Position numbers and translations under genes: made by a program. Positions 16,127 to 24,445 of a DNA stretch of 64,000 bases are shown here, in pieces (positions within the stretch are counted from its first letter, which is position 1; each line of letters begins with the position of its first letter). Source of the stretch: Actinotalea lenta (lineage in GTDB: Bacteria; Actinomycetota; Actinomycetes; Actinomycetales; Cellulomonadaceae); contig NZ_JAUQYP010000002.1 in the NCBI RefSeq assembly GCF_030586465.1, positions 252,279 through 316,278 of the forward strand, given 5' to 3'. The notes under the pieces were generated by a model. The model made no database searches, was not told the DNA's origin, and worked only from the letters and a program-made list of their open reading frames with translations.

Positions 16127-17452
16127 TCAGGGGTACAGGCCGCGGATCTGGTGGGCCTCGGCCACCCGTCGCACGCTGAGCAGCAGCGCACCGTCCCGCA
16201 GCGAGAGGTTCTCCCGCCGGGACGTCTCGGCGACCTGCGCGTAGGCCTGCGCCATCCGGTCGGCGAGCCGCTGCTCGATCTCCGCCTCCGTCCACCAGTA
16301 CGCCTGCTGGGCCTGCACCCACTCGAAGTAGGACACCACCACGCCGCCCGCGTTGGCCAGGATGTCCGGGACCACCGTGACGCCGCGTTCGGTGAGCATC
16401 GCGTCGGCCTCGCCGGTGGTCGGGCCGTTCGCGCCCTCGACCACCCAGCGCGCCTTGACGTCGCCGGCGTTCTGGGCGTGCAGGACGTGCTCCACCGCGG
16501 CGGGGACCAGCACGTCCACGTCCAGCGTCAGCAGGTCGTCGTTGCCGATCGGGTCCCCGCCGTCGAAGCCCACGACCGTCCCGGTCGCGGCGACGTGCTC
16601 GCGCAGCCGTGGCAGGTCCAGGCCGCCCTCGCGGTGCACGCCCCCGTTCTCGTCGCTGACCGCCTCGACACGCGCGCCCGCCTCCGCGTACATCGACGCG
16701 GCCGGGCCGCCGACCTTGCCGAAGCCCTGCACCGCGACGCGCACGTCGGCCAGGTCCAGGCCCGCTTCGCGCAGCGCGGCGCGGGTGGAGTGCACCACGC
16801 CCCGCGAGGTCGCGGTCGCCCGGCCCAGCGAGCCGCCCACCTGCAACGGCTTACCGGTGACGACGGCGGGGATGGTGTGCCCGCGGTTGACGGAGAAGGT
16901 GTCCATCACCCAGGCCATCGTCTGCTCGTCGGTCCCGATGTCCGGCGCCATGATGTCGTGCTCCGGGCCGATCATCGGCATGATCTCGCTCGTGTAGCGC
17001 CGGGTCACGCGCTCCAGCTCGGAGGCGGAGTAGTGCCGGGGGTCGATGGACACGCCGCCCTTCGCACCGCCGTACGGCAGCTCGACCAGCGCGCACTTCC
17101 AGGTCATCCACATCGCCAGGGCACGCACCTCGTCGATGTCCACCGCCGGGTGGTAGCGCAACCCGCCCTTGCCCGGTCCCCGGGAGATGTTGTGCTGCAC
17201 GCGGTAGCCGTGGAACAGCTCGGTGGTGCCGTCGTCGCGCCGCAGCGGGATCGCGACGTGGATCTCGCGGCGCGGGCTGGCGAGCATCATGTGCATGCCC
17301 GGGTCGTAGCCGAGTCGCTGGATCGCCCCCTCGAGCTGGCTCAGGGCGGTCGCGAGCGGACCCGTCACGCGGTCGGGCACGAGCGGGGAGACGGTGCTCT
17401 CGCGGACCGCGACGGGCTCGTGCGTCGGGTCGGTCGCCGAGGTGTCGGACAT
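16127..17452 (-). CDS. Glutamate dehydrogenase (Glu/Leu/Phe/Val dehydrogenase family)
   Basis: The 441-residue cytosolic enzyme has the dimerisation domain with GLRYHP, the substrate lysine K119 in MTWKCAL and the catalytic lysine K131 in PYGGAKGGV. The Rossmann domain carries the VQGFGKVGG loop. PDILANAGGVVVSYFEW near the end is typical of hexameric GDHs of the GudB/RocG type. It interconverts glutamate with 2-oxoglutarate and ammonia. The ATG at 17452 has GGAGG 6 nt upstream. It is divergent from the DrrA-like gene. Leucine or phenylalanine dehydrogenases are about 80 residues shorter, so GDH is preferred. Cofactor preference is not clear. Confidence 0.92.
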   Translation of the reverse strand: MSDTSATDPTHEPVAVRESTVSPLVPDRVTGPLATALSQLEGAIQRLGYDPGMHMMLASPRREIHVAIPLRRDDGTTELFHGYRVQHNISRGPGKGGLRYHPAVDIDEVRALAMWMTWKCALVELPYGGAKGGVSIDPRHYSASELERVTRRYTSEIMPMIGPEHDIMAPDIGTDEQTMAWVMDTFSVNRGHTIPAVVTGKPLQVGGSLGRATATSRGVVHSTRAALREAGLDLADVRVAVQGFGKVGGPAASMYAEAGARVEAVSDENGGVHREGGLDLPRLREHVAATGTVVGFDGGDPIGNDDLLTLDVDVLVPAAVEHVLHAQNAGDVKARWVVEGANGPTTGEADAMLTERGVTVVPDILANAGGVVVSYFEWVQAQQAYWWTEAEIEQRLADRMAQAYAQVAETSRRENLSLRDGALLLSVRRVAEAHQIRGLYP

Positions 17453-17586
17453 CGATGGCCTCCAGGGTCGGTCGGGCCGAGATCGTCGGCCGCCTCACAC
17501 TGTGGCACCACGCCGGGGTTCGCGCGAGCGTCGTCGCCCCGTGCCGAAGGGTGGAATTCCCCTGACGCCCTGTCGGTGCCCGGACC

Positions 17587-17592
17587 TAGTCT
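17587..17592 (+). promoter_or_regulatory. Leaderless -10 element of the DrrA-like gene
   Basis: TAGTCT is followed by 6 nt (CCGGAC) and the ATG at 17599. Confidence 0.5.
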
Positions 17593-17598
17593 CCGGAC

Positions 17599-18570
17599 AT
17601 GACCGATGCGATCGACGCCACCGGCCTCGTCAAGCGCTACGGCGACGTCGTCGCCCTGGACGGCGTGGACCTGCGCGTGCCGGCCGGCACCGTCGTGGGG
17701 CTGCTCGGCCCCAACGGTGCGGGCAAGACCACTGCGGTGCGCATCCTGACCACGCTGCTACGACCCGACGCGGGCAGCGCCACCGTCGCCGGCGTCGACG
17801 TGCTCGCCGACCCGCGGGAGGTGCGGCGCCGGATCGGGCTGTCCGGGCAGTACGCGGCCGTCGACGAGTACCTCACCGGGTTCGAGAACCTGCAGATGAT
17901 CGGTCGGCTGTACCACCTGGGCCGGCCGGCGGCGCGCGAGCGCGCCCGTGAGCTGCTCGCGGCGTTCCGCCTCGAGGACGCCGCGGACCGCCCGGCGCGC
18001 ACCTACTCCGGCGGCATGCGTCGCCGTCTGGACCTGGCCGGGGCGCTTGTGGCCAAGCCTCCGGTGCTCTTCCTCGACGAGCCGACGACCGGCCTGGATC
18101 CGCGCTCCCGCATCGAGATGTGGGACGTGATCCAGGGGCTGGTCGCCTCCGGGACGACGCTGCTGCTCACCACCCAGTACCTCGAGGAGGCCGACGTCCT
18201 GGCGGACACCATCGTGGTGATCGACCACGGCCGGGTGATCGCGCGCGGCACGGCGGACGAGCTCAAGCGACAGGTCGGTGGTGAGCGCCTCGAGGTGACC
18301 GTGGCTGACGGCGACCGGCTGGCGGACGCCGTGCAGGCGCTCGGCGGCCTCGGGGTCGGCGAGGTGAGCACCGAGGAGCACCGGCGCTCGCTGACCCTCC
18401 CGGTCCAGGGCGGGTCAGCAGTGCTGGTGGACGCGCTGCGTCGGCTCGACGCCGTCGGCATCGCGGTCGACGACGTGGGCCTGCGCCGCCCGACCCTCGA
18501 CGACGTCTTCCTCACCCTGACGGGGCGACCGGCCGAGGACGTCGCCCAGCGTGCCGAGGAGGTGGCGTGA
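17599..18570 (+). CDS. ABC exporter ATP-binding protein, DrrA (daunorubicin resistance) type
   Basis: The 323-residue ATPase has Walker A GPNGAGKT (37-44), Q-loop region, signature [15 protein letters not shown] (about 135-149) and Walker B with [12 protein letters not shown]. An extra C-terminal domain of about 90 residues follows, typical of DrrA-like exporters. It pairs with the permease gene that starts at its stop codon (TGATG). DrrAB systems export drugs, lipids or signalling molecules; the substrate here is unknown. No biosynthetic cluster is next to it. Confidence 0.9.
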   Translation: MTDAIDATGLVKRYGDVVALDGVDLRVPAGTVVGLLGPNGAGKTTAVRILTTLLRPDAGSATVAGVDVLADPREVRRRIGLSGQYAAVDEYLTGFENLQMIGRLYHLGRPAARERARELLAAFRLEDAADRPARTYSGGMRRRLDLAGALVAKPPVLFLDEPTTGLDPRSRIEMWDVIQGLVASGTTLLLTTQYLEEADVLADTIVVIDHGRVIARGTADELKRQVGGERLEVTVADGDRLADAVQALGGLGVGEVSTEEHRRSLTLPVQGGSAVLVDALRRLDAVGIAVDDVGLRRPTLDDVFLTLTGRPAEDVAQRAEEVA

Positions 18571-19391
18571 TGCGGGTGCCCGCCGTGCTGGCCGACGCCG
18601 ACGTGGTCGCGCGTCGCAACCTGACCAAGATCAAGCGTGTGCCCGACCTGCTGGTGTTCACCACGCTCCAGCCGATCATGTTCGTGCTGCTGTTCTCCTA
18701 CGTGTTCGGTGGGGCGATCGGCTCCGCGCTGGGCGGCGGGGGGTCGGCGGGCGAGGCGTACCGCGAGTTCCTGATGGCCGGGATCTTCGCCCAGACGGTG
18801 ATCTTCGGCGCGACGATCACCGGGTCGGCGCTGGCCGAGGACGTCAAGAAGGGGATCATCGACCGCTTCCGGTCGCTGCCGATGGCGCCCTCGGCGGTGC
18901 TGGCCGGTCGGACGCTGTCCGACGTGGTCAACAACGTGATCGTGCTCGTGGTGATGTCGTTGACCGGCCTCGCGGTGGGCTGGCGGATCCGGTCCGGGTT
19001 CCTCGACGCCGCGCTCGGGTACCTGGTGCTGCTGGCCTTCGCCTACGCGGTGTCCTGGATCATGGCGTGGGTCGGGATGCTCGTGCGTAGTCCCGAGGTG
19101 TTCAACAACGCCTCGTTCATCGTCATCTTCCCGATGACGTTCATCGCGATCACCTTCGTGCCGCTGGACACCCTGCCGGGTCCGCTGCAGCGGTTCGCCG
19201 AGTGGAACCCGGTCTCCTCGGTCACCCAGGCGGCGCGCGAGCAGTTCGGCAACGTCATCCCCGGGACGCCCGAGCCGACGGCATGGCCCCTCCAGCACGC
19301 TGCGCTGTACACGGTGCTGTGGGCGCTGGTGATCCTGGCGGTCTTCATCCCCTTGGCCAACCTCCAGTACCGCCGATCCACCAGCCGCTGA
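18570..19391 (+). CDS. ABC-2 type exporter permease, DrrB type
   Basis: The 273-residue protein has six predicted helices and the ABC-2 topology: a cytosolic start (ADADVVARRNLTKIKRVPDL), a first helix pair around 35-75, the conserved ...DVKKGIIDRFRSLPMAPSAV coupling segment, and a late helix after WNPVSSVTQAAREQFG. The gene overlaps the ATPase stop by one base if ATG 18570 is used; a GTG directly before it at 18567 is the alternative. It forms the membrane half of a homodimeric exporter with the DrrA-like partner. Confidence 0.9.
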   Translation: MRVPAVLADADVVARRNLTKIKRVPDLLVFTTLQPIMFVLLFSYVFGGAIGSALGGGGSAGEAYREFLMAGIFAQTVIFGATITGSALAEDVKKGIIDRFRSLPMAPSAVLAGRTLSDVVNNVIVLVVMSLTGLAVGWRIRSGFLDAALGYLVLLAFAYAVSWIMAWVGMLVRSPEVFNNASFIVIFPMTFIAITFVPLDTLPGPLQRFAEWNPVSSVTQAAREQFGNVIPGTPEPTAWPLQHAALYTVLWALVILAVFIPLANLQYRRSTSR

Positions 19392-19449
19392 GCCTGCGGT
19401 CTCGGCGGTCCCGGCCGGCCCCGCGGCCCGGACCGGGTCGGCCCTGAGC

Positions 19450-19469
19450 CGTGGGCTCGTCAGCCCACG
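19450..19469. terminator. Hairpin at the convergent drrB / vanY ends
   Basis: CGTGGGCT (19450-19457) and AGCCCACG (19462-19469) form a perfect 8-bp stem with loop CGTC. It lies downstream of the permease and spans the stop codon of the minus-strand peptidase. There is no U-run, so termination is only plausible. Confidence 0.4.
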
Positions 19470-20530
19470 TACTCGTAGTGCCAGTACTCGGGGTCGCCGG
19501 ACCGGGTCGCTGCCGGGCACACCCAGCCGTAGTCGGGGCCGTGTGCGACCAACCACTCGTACCGGGCGCTGCCGAAGGCGTAGGCCTTCCACTCGTAGAC
19601 GTCGATCGCCAGCCCGAGGCCGTGGTTGGAGGTGCCGGGCGTCGCGGCCAGATTCCCGAACAGCTGCTTGGCCCGGACCTGGTCGGCGTAGGACCGGTAG
19701 GACAGGTCGATCGCGATGTTCTCCCCGAACTGCGTGCGGAACGCGTCGTTGAGCCGGACCAGGGCGGCCGCGGCGTCCGAGCGCAGCCACTGCGCGTCGC
19801 CCCGCGAGTTGACGCACCAGCCCAAGGGGGTCATCGCCGAGCGCGGCATGTGCCCGTTCGAGCCGTCGCCGTCCACGGACGGCACCGAGCTGAACAGGGC
19901 TGCCGACGCGTCCCCGGTGGCGGGCTGGTAGGAGCCCGAGCCCCCGCAGTCCGCTCCCGCCCCGAGCGTCCAGGAGCTCGCGGGCGGCGCCGGCGCCGCC
20001 CGCGCCGCCGCCCGCCGCGCGGCCTGCCAGGCCTCATGGGCGTCGCGCGTGGCGGCCGTGGCCGCGGACAGCGTGACGGCCGAGCGCGCCAGGTCGCCGA
20101 CCCGTGCCAGGTCCGGGGCGTCGATCCCGGTCAGGGCCTGCTCCGTGGCGCCGATCGCCGCGGCGAGGTCGGCGCGCACCGCATCGTCGGACACCTGCCC
20201 GTCCGACTCCGCCAGGACGTTCCGGGCCCGGGCGAGAGCCTCGCCGCTGATCCCCGTGGCGGCCGTCCACGCGACGGCGAGGGTGCGTCGGCGGGCCACG
20301 TCGTGAGCCAGGACGACCCGAGCCGACGCCCGCGCCTCCCGGTCCGCGGCGACTCGGGCGAGCGCGACGCGAGCCGCCTCGGCCGCCTGCTGCTCGACGA
20401 CCCGCGCGTGGTCGCCGGCGACGGCGCTCGCCCGCAGCTCGACCGCTGCGAGCCCGCCGCCGGACAGCACGAGAGCCACGACCGCGGCAGGCACCCAGCG
20501 CCGGCGGCGCGCCCGGACGTGCGTGCTCAC
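19460..20530 (-). CDS. Secreted D,D-/L,D-carboxypeptidase, VanY (M15B) family
   Basis: The 356-residue protein has a basic N-terminus (VRARRRRW) and one hydrophobic anchor (about 13-30). An Ala/Arg-rich helical region of about 150 residues follows. The C-terminal M15B peptidase domain contains DLSYRSYADQ, the zinc motif SNHGLGLAID (His and Asp ligands) and WHYEYVG (third His). M15B enzymes trim the terminal D-Ala or L-D bonds of peptidoglycan stems outside the membrane. No VanR/S or resistance ligase genes are near, so it is a housekeeping wall enzyme. The GTG at 20530 follows a GACACT element by 6 nt; upstream codons overlap the divergent flavodoxin gene. Confidence 0.85.
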   Translation of the reverse strand: MSTHVRARRRRWVPAAVVALVLSGGGLAAVELRASAVAGDHARVVEQQAAEAARVALARVAADREARASARVVLAHDVARRRTLAVAWTAATGISGEALARARNVLAESDGQVSDDAVRADLAAAIGATEQALTGIDAPDLARVGDLARSAVTLSAATAATRDAHEAWQAARRAAARAAPAPPASSWTLGAGADCGGSGSYQPATGDASAALFSSVPSVDGDGSNGHMPRSAMTPLGWCVNSRGDAQWLRSDAAAALVRLNDAFRTQFGENIAIDLSYRSYADQVRAKQLFGNLAATPGTSNHGLGLAIDVYEWKAYAFGSARYEWLVAHGPDYGWVCPAATRSGDPEYWHYEYVG

Positions 20531-20536
20531 CTCGGG

Positions 20537-20542
20537 AGTGTC
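20537..20542 (-). promoter_or_regulatory. Leaderless -10 element of the VanY-like gene
   Basis: On the minus strand GACACT is followed by 6 nt (CCCGAG) and the GTG at 20530. The same hexamer and spacing occur at 14724. Confidence 0.4.
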
Positions 20543-20752
20543 ACAAGCCCCCGCGCAGATGTCGACCCCTGCGCGGCCCGGGATCGCGACCAACCGGCGG
20601 CGGACCTGGGTCGGTAGTCCCTGAACCGACACCGGACCGGCCCGTGCGGGGCCCGTCGGCGGCGGGAACGTCGGACCTCGGGACCTGCGGCCCACGACGG
20701 CGGCCCGTGTTCGGGTGAGGCTGAGGCATCGGGACCCCGAGGGGGTGGACGC

Positions 20753-21271
20753 ATGAGAGTCATGGTGGCTGTCGCCTCGCGGCACGGGGCCACCCGGGAG
20801 ATCGGCGAGGCGATCGCCGACGTCCTGCGGGGTGCCGGGTTCGACGTGGACGTCACGGACCCGGACGACGTCGAGGACGTCGAGCCCTTCGACGCCGTGG
20901 TCCTGGGGTCCGCCGTCTACGTCGGTCGGTGGGCGGCCGGGGCGCGCGCCTTCGTGGACCGGTTCGCCGGCCGGCTCGCCCAGCGTCCGGTGTGGCTCTT
21001 CTCGTCCGGCCCGGTGGGCGACCCGCCGGCGCCGATGGGCGACCCCGAGGAGATCGGCCCGATCATGCGGCGCATGGGGGCGCGGGGGCACAAGACGTTC
21101 GCCGGGCGGCTCGACCGTGGCGGTCTCGCGCTCGCGGAGCGCGCCGTCGTGGCGCTCGTCCAGGCCGAGCAGGGTGACTTCCGCGCGTGGCCGGACGTGC
21201 AGGACTGGGCGTCACGCATCGCTGAGGACCTGCACTCCGAGGAGATCCGTCGACTGCGCCACGTGCGCTGA
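20753..21271 (+). CDS. Flavodoxin-domain protein (HemG-like)
   Basis: The 172-residue protein has the flavodoxin FMN-phosphate loop SRHGATREIG (9-18), the second strand ending VVLGSAVYVGRW and PVWLFSSGPVG. It resembles protoporphyrinogen oxidase HemG-like and related actinobacterial flavodoxins that bind FMN and transfer electrons. No heme genes are nearby, so a role in heme synthesis is not supported by context. A purine-rich site (GAGGGGG) lies about 8 bases before the ATG. It ends 11 bases before the convergent DUF2505 gene. Confidence 0.8.
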   Translation: MRVMVAVASRHGATREIGEAIADVLRGAGFDVDVTDPDDVEDVEPFDAVVLGSAVYVGRWAAGARAFVDRFAGRLAQRPVWLFSSGPVGDPPAPMGDPEEIGPIMRRMGARGHKTFAGRLDRGGLALAERAVVALVQAEQGDFRAWPDVQDWASRIAEDLHSEEIRRLRHVR

Positions 21272-21282
21272 CGCGCCGACGC

Positions 21283-21789
21283 TCAGGGGGCCGGGTCGGG
21301 CCGGGCGAGCCAGCTGCGGGCAGCGCCCTCCTCGGCCGTGAGCGCCGCGAGCACGGCCTCGGCCATGGCCTTCTCGACGGCCGCGCCGAACAGTGGGATG
21401 GAGGCCCGCAGCTCGCCGGCCACGGCCATCGTCGACCCTGCCGCGTCCCCGGTCAGGTGCATCGTCCCCGTCAGGCGCACGGGGGCGCCCGTGACCTCGA
21501 CGACGACGGTGCCATGCCGGCCGTCGCTCCCGGCCGGCTCCCACGCCTCCACCTGACGGACCTCGAGCGTGCCCCCGACGAGGGAGCGGAACTGCACCGG
21601 GATCGAATCGGTCGGCATCTGCCGCCGGGTCGTCACGGTGAAGCCGCTGTCCGGGTCGCCCACGACCCCGGCGGTGTGGCTCAGCGCGCCGGAAGCCTCG
21701 ACCTTCGCGCGCACGAAACCCTCGTCGGCGAACATCGCGGCCACGGTCTGCGGGTCCGCCCCGAACCTGGCCTCGGCCGTCACGTGCAC
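21283..21789 (-). CDS. DUF2505 domain protein (START-like fold)
   Basis: This 168-residue protein matches the actinobacterial DUF2505 family. It starts HVTAEARFGADPQTVAAMFAD and has GFTVTTRRQMPTDSIP and a central WEP, with an alpha/beta pattern like polyketide cyclase/START proteins that hold hydrophobic ligands. Function is unknown. The GTG at 21789 has GGAGGGG upstream in a short leader. A TAGCCT hexamer (minus strand, 21819-21824) may be its -10 box, so it shares a divergent promoter region with the PdtaS-like kinase. Confidence 0.82.
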   Translation of the reverse strand: MHVTAEARFGADPQTVAAMFADEGFVRAKVEASGALSHTAGVVGDPDSGFTVTTRRQMPTDSIPVQFRSLVGGTLEVRQVEAWEPAGSDGRHGTVVVEVTGAPVRLTGTMHLTGDAAGSTMAVAGELRASIPLFGAAVEKAMAEAVLAALTAEEGAARSWLARPDPAP

Positions 21790-21838
21790 CGTGGTTCCCC
21801 TCCGCCGCTGGTGGTCCGAGGCTAACAGCCCGTGCGCC

Positions 21839-21844
21839 TAGGCT
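21839..21844 (+). promoter_or_regulatory. Leaderless -10 element of the PdtaS-like gene
   Basis: TAGGCT is followed by 7 nt (CGGGGTC) and the GTG at 21852. Confidence 0.5.
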
Positions 21845-21851
21845 CGGGGTC

Positions 21852-23318
21852 GTGTCGACCATCAGCACCCTCGTCGCGCGTCACTCCGACCTGACCCCGG
21901 CGGACGCCGAGTGGCTGCACCTGCTCGTCGGGGACTGGCAGCTCATCTCGGACCTGGCGTTCGCCGACCTCGTGCTGTGGCTGCCGGACCTGGAGGGCGG
22001 GTTCGTGGCCGTCGCCCAGGCGCGCCCGTCGACCGGTGCCACGGTGCACTACGACGACATCGTCGGCACGAGGGCCCCGGACGGGCAGCGCCAGCAGCTC
22101 GAGCGCGCCCTGCACGACGTGGCGATCCAGCGCTCGCGCGAGCCGCGCTGGTTCGGCACCTACGCCGTGCGTGAGGAAGCCGTGCCGGTGGTCCGGGAGG
22201 GGCGGCCCATCGCGGTGATCGCGCGGCAGACCAACCTCGGCGGTGCGCGCACCCCGAGCAGGCTCGAGCTCAACTATGTCGAGGCCGCCGACGACCTGCT
22301 CGGCATGATCTCGCGGGGTGAGTTCCCCTCGCCCAACGCGCCGACCGGGCCGCGCCGGGGAGCGCCGCGCGTGGGCGACGGGCTGATCCGGCTGAACTCC
22401 GAGGGCGAGGTGCTCTACGCCAGCCCCAACGCGCTGAGCTGCTTCCACCGGCTGGGGGTCCTGGGCTCGCTGGTCGGCCAGTCCCTGGCCGAGGTCACCA
22501 CCGGCCTGCTCGAGGAGCACACGCAGACCGACGAGTCGCTCCCACTCGTGGTCACGGGCCGCGCCCCGTGGCGTACGGACGTGGAGTCCCGGGGCGTGTG
22601 CCTGTCGCTGCGGGCGGTGCCGCTGACCGAGGGCAAGCGGCGGTCCGGCGCGGTGCTGCTGTGCCGGGACGTGTCCGAGCTGAGGCGCCGGGAACGCGAG
22701 CTGCTCAGCAAGGACGCCACCATCCGCGAGATCCACCACCGGGTGAAGAACAACCTGCAGACCGTCGCGGCGCTGCTGCGCCTCCAGGCCCGACGGATGA
22801 CGTCCACCGAGGCGCGCGAGGCCCTCGGCGAGGCCATCCGCCGCGTCACCACCATCGCGCAGGTGCACGAGACGCTCTCGCAGACCCTGGACGAGACCGT
22901 CGACTTCGACGCGCTCGTGGACCGGAGCCTGCGGCTCGCGGCGGACGTCGCGTCGGCCGGTGGGTCGGTGCGCACCGTGCGGGTCGGGTCGTTCGGCCTC
23001 GTGCCCGCCGAGGCTGCCACCGCGCTCGCGCTCGTGCTCACCGAGCTGGTCACCAACGCCGTCGAGCACGGCTTCGCCGACGGGCGCCCCGGCACGGTGG
23101 AGATCACCGCCGAGCGGTCCGGGGCTCACCTACGTGCGGTGGTCGCCGACGACGGCCGCGGGCTCCCGGATGCCCGCAGCCGCAGCGGCGGCCTGGGCAC
23201 CCAGATCGTGTCGACCCTGGTGCGGTACGAGCTGCACGGCACCATCGAGTGGCAGCCGCGGGAGAGCGGCGGGACGCAGGTCGTGCTCGAGCTGGACCTG
23301 CGCGAGTCCCACCCGTGA
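21852..23318 (+). CDS. pdtaS: Sensor histidine kinase, PdtaS type (GAF-PAS-HisKA_2-HATPase)
   Basis: The 488-residue soluble kinase has an N-terminal GAF-like domain (about 1-145), a PAS domain (about 170-280), and the HisKA_2 segment IREIHHRVKNNLQTVAALLR. H295 or H296 is the phosphorylated residue. The ATPase domain has the N box LTELVTNAVEHGF and G boxes DDGRGLP and SGGLGTQIV. In mycobacteria PdtaS phosphorylates the antiterminator PdtaR and lies beside whiB1, as here, which supports orthology. PdtaR is not in the window. There is no membrane segment, so it senses a cytosolic signal. Confidence 0.9.
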   Translation: MSTISTLVARHSDLTPADAEWLHLLVGDWQLISDLAFADLVLWLPDLEGGFVAVAQARPSTGATVHYDDIVGTRAPDGQRQQLERALHDVAIQRSREPRWFGTYAVREEAVPVVREGRPIAVIARQTNLGGARTPSRLELNYVEAADDLLGMISRGEFPSPNAPTGPRRGAPRVGDGLIRLNSEGEVLYASPNALSCFHRLGVLGSLVGQSLAEVTTGLLEEHTQTDESLPLVVTGRAPWRTDVESRGVCLSLRAVPLTEGKRRSGAVLLCRDVSELRRRERELLSKDATIREIHHRVKNNLQTVAALLRLQARRMTSTEAREALGEAIRRVTTIAQVHETLSQTLDETVDFDALVDRSLRLAADVASAGGSVRTVRVGSFGLVPAEAATALALVLTELVTNAVEHGFADGRPGTVEITAERSGAHLRAVVADDGRGLPDARSRSGGLGTQIVSTLVRYELHGTIEWQPRESGGTQVVLELDLRESHP

Positions 23319-23364
23319 GCGGCGCCCGGCCCAGCGGGAGACACCCGTGGCCGGGCATGAAAGA

Positions 23365-23392
23365 GCCCCGCGACCGGGGGAGATCGCGGGGC
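23365..23392. terminator. Terminator between pdtaS and whiB1
   Basis: GCCCCGCGA (23365-23373) pairs with TCGCGGGGC (23384-23392) around a 10-base loop. On the minus strand it is followed by CTCTTTC, so it best suits whiB1 but may serve both convergent genes. Confidence 0.7.
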
Positions 23393-23401
23393 CCTCGTCA
23401 G

Positions 23402-23653
23402 TCAGCTGGCGGCGCGGCGAGCCCGAGCGGTCCGGCGCTTGAGAGCGCGGCGCTCGTCCTCGGACAGGCCGCCCCAGACGCCGGCGTCCTGGCCGGACTC
23501 CAGCGCCCACTTGAGGCAGGTCTCGGTGACGGGGCAGCGTCGGCACACGGCCTTCGCGTCCTCGATCTGCTGCAGGGCCGGACCGGTGTTGCCGATCGGG
23601 AAGAACAGCTCCGGGTCCTCGTCCAGGCAGGCAGCGCGGTGGCGCCAGTCCAT
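23402..23653 (-). CDS. whiB1: WhiB-family iron-sulfur transcription factor WhiB1
   Basis: The 83-residue protein has the four cluster cysteines C9, C37, C40 and C46, the GVWGG turn (58-62) and a basic C-terminal DNA-binding tail (RALKRRTARARR). These features and the length match WhiB1, an essential NO-sensitive [4Fe-4S] protein that binds sigma-A region 4. GAGGAG lies six bases before the ATG at 23653. Its neighbourhood with the PdtaS-type kinase is conserved in mycobacteria. Regulation is probably through the long upstream region, which holds a promoter and direct repeats. Confidence 0.95.
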   Translation of the reverse strand: MDWRHRAACLDEDPELFFPIGNTGPALQQIEDAKAVCRRCPVTETCLKWALESGQDAGVWGGLSEDERRALKRRTARARRAAS

Positions 23654-23715
23654 TCGTCACTCCTCGGGACACAGGTGATCGCACACTCCGACGGAGGTGG
23701 ATCATTCGGTGGGGG

Positions 23716-23743
23716 TTCGTAGAACGTCCTACGACTTGTCCAA
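23716..23743 (-). promoter_or_regulatory. Candidate whiB1 promoter
   Basis: On the minus strand TTGGAC (23738-23743) and TACGAA (23716-23721) are separated by 16 bases. The inverted repeat CGTAG...CTACG (23718-23722 with 23729-23733) overlaps the -10 side. The leader to the whiB1 ATG would be about 55 nt. Confidence 0.4.
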
Positions 23744-23773
23744 GCGTCACACCTGAAGTCCCGATGCACAAGG

Positions 23774-23803
23774 GGTCACGACAGTGTTTCGCTCCGGTCA
23801 CGA
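23774..23803. repeat. Direct repeat GGTCACGA, 22 bases apart, in the whiB1 upstream region
   Basis: GGTCACGA occurs at 23774-23781 and 23796-23803, exactly two helical turns apart, in the 336-base gap 23654-23989. The gap otherwise shows the whiB1 promoter and the leaderless promoter of the next plus-strand gene. The spacing suggests a dimeric regulator, not identified. Confidence 0.4.
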
Positions 23804-23976
23804 ATGAGGCGTTCCTCACATCGCCCGATCGGGGTAGGCCGTTCGGCGGCGGCGCTCAGGGGGAAGGGACCAAGGTCCCTCTCCGGTCATTGGACCGGCG
23901 CGGACCCGGCGGACCCGGGAGCGCGACCGGCCGGCGCAGCCCGGCGGCGGGTGCGCGTCCCCTGGGGGGATGGTCG

Positions 23977-23982
23977 TAGGGT
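23977..23982 (+). promoter_or_regulatory. Leaderless -10 element of the small membrane protein gene
   Basis: TAGGGT is followed by 7 nt (CGGGGGC) and the GTG at 23990. Confidence 0.45.
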
Positions 23983-23989
23983 CGGGGGC

Positions 23990-24445
23990 GTGACGTCACG
24001 CCCCCTGTCGATCGCCGTCGTCGTCGGGGTCGGCATCGAGGTCCTCGGCCTGGTGGCCGCCGCGGCCTGGATGGCGATCCAGCTGCTGCGCGGGCGCGCC
24101 GACTCCGTCGGCACCGCCGTCGGGCTGGTGGTGTTCGCCCTGGTGTTCGCGGGCGCACTCGCCCTGGTCACCCGTTCGCTCGTGCGCACGGGCACCCGGC
24201 CCGCGCGCGCCACCGTCGTGACGTGGCAGCTCGTGCAGGCGGGCAGCGCGGGGACGATCATCGGCGCCGGAGTGGCCTCGCCCGCGGTGATCGCCACCAC
24301 GTGGGCGACGGCTGCACTCGCGGTGGTCCTCGTCGCCGTGCTGGTGGCGGACGCGTGGCGCGCGAACCGTGCGGCCGGCCTCGCGCGTGTCGAGCCCGCG
24401 ATGCCGAAGAAGCCGGCGCGGCCGAGCCGCCCGACGCACACCTGA
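23990..24445 (+). CDS. Small four-helix membrane protein, function unknown
   Basis: The 151-residue protein has four predicted hydrophobic helices (about 7-30, 42-62, 80-100 and 105-125) and a short basic tail ending KKPARPSRPTHT. I do not recognise a named family. It resembles small uncharacterised membrane proteins found next to envelope genes in actinobacteria. The GTG at 23990 is chosen from the leaderless -10 element; an upstream ORF extension would add an Arg/Gly-rich tail. It is convergent with the EccC-like gene and the two ORFs abut at 24445/24446. Confidence 0.6.
   Translation: MTSRPLSIAVVVGVGIEVLGLVAAAAWMAIQLLRGRADSVGTAVGLVVFALVFAGALALVTRSLVRTGTRPARATVVTWQLVQAGSAGTIIGAGVASPAVIATTWATAALAVVLVAVLVADAWRANRAAGLARVEPAMPKKPARPSRPTHT

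Noticed and set aside
19460-20530. VanY as part of a vancomycin-resistance cluster
   Set aside because: No VanR/S, VanH/A/X or ligase gene is adjacent; a plain M15B wall peptidase is enough.
23654-23989. A cAMP-receptor (CRP) site upstream of whiB1
   Set aside because: Only a TGTGA half-site is visible on the minus strand, and the other half does not match, so I do not call it.
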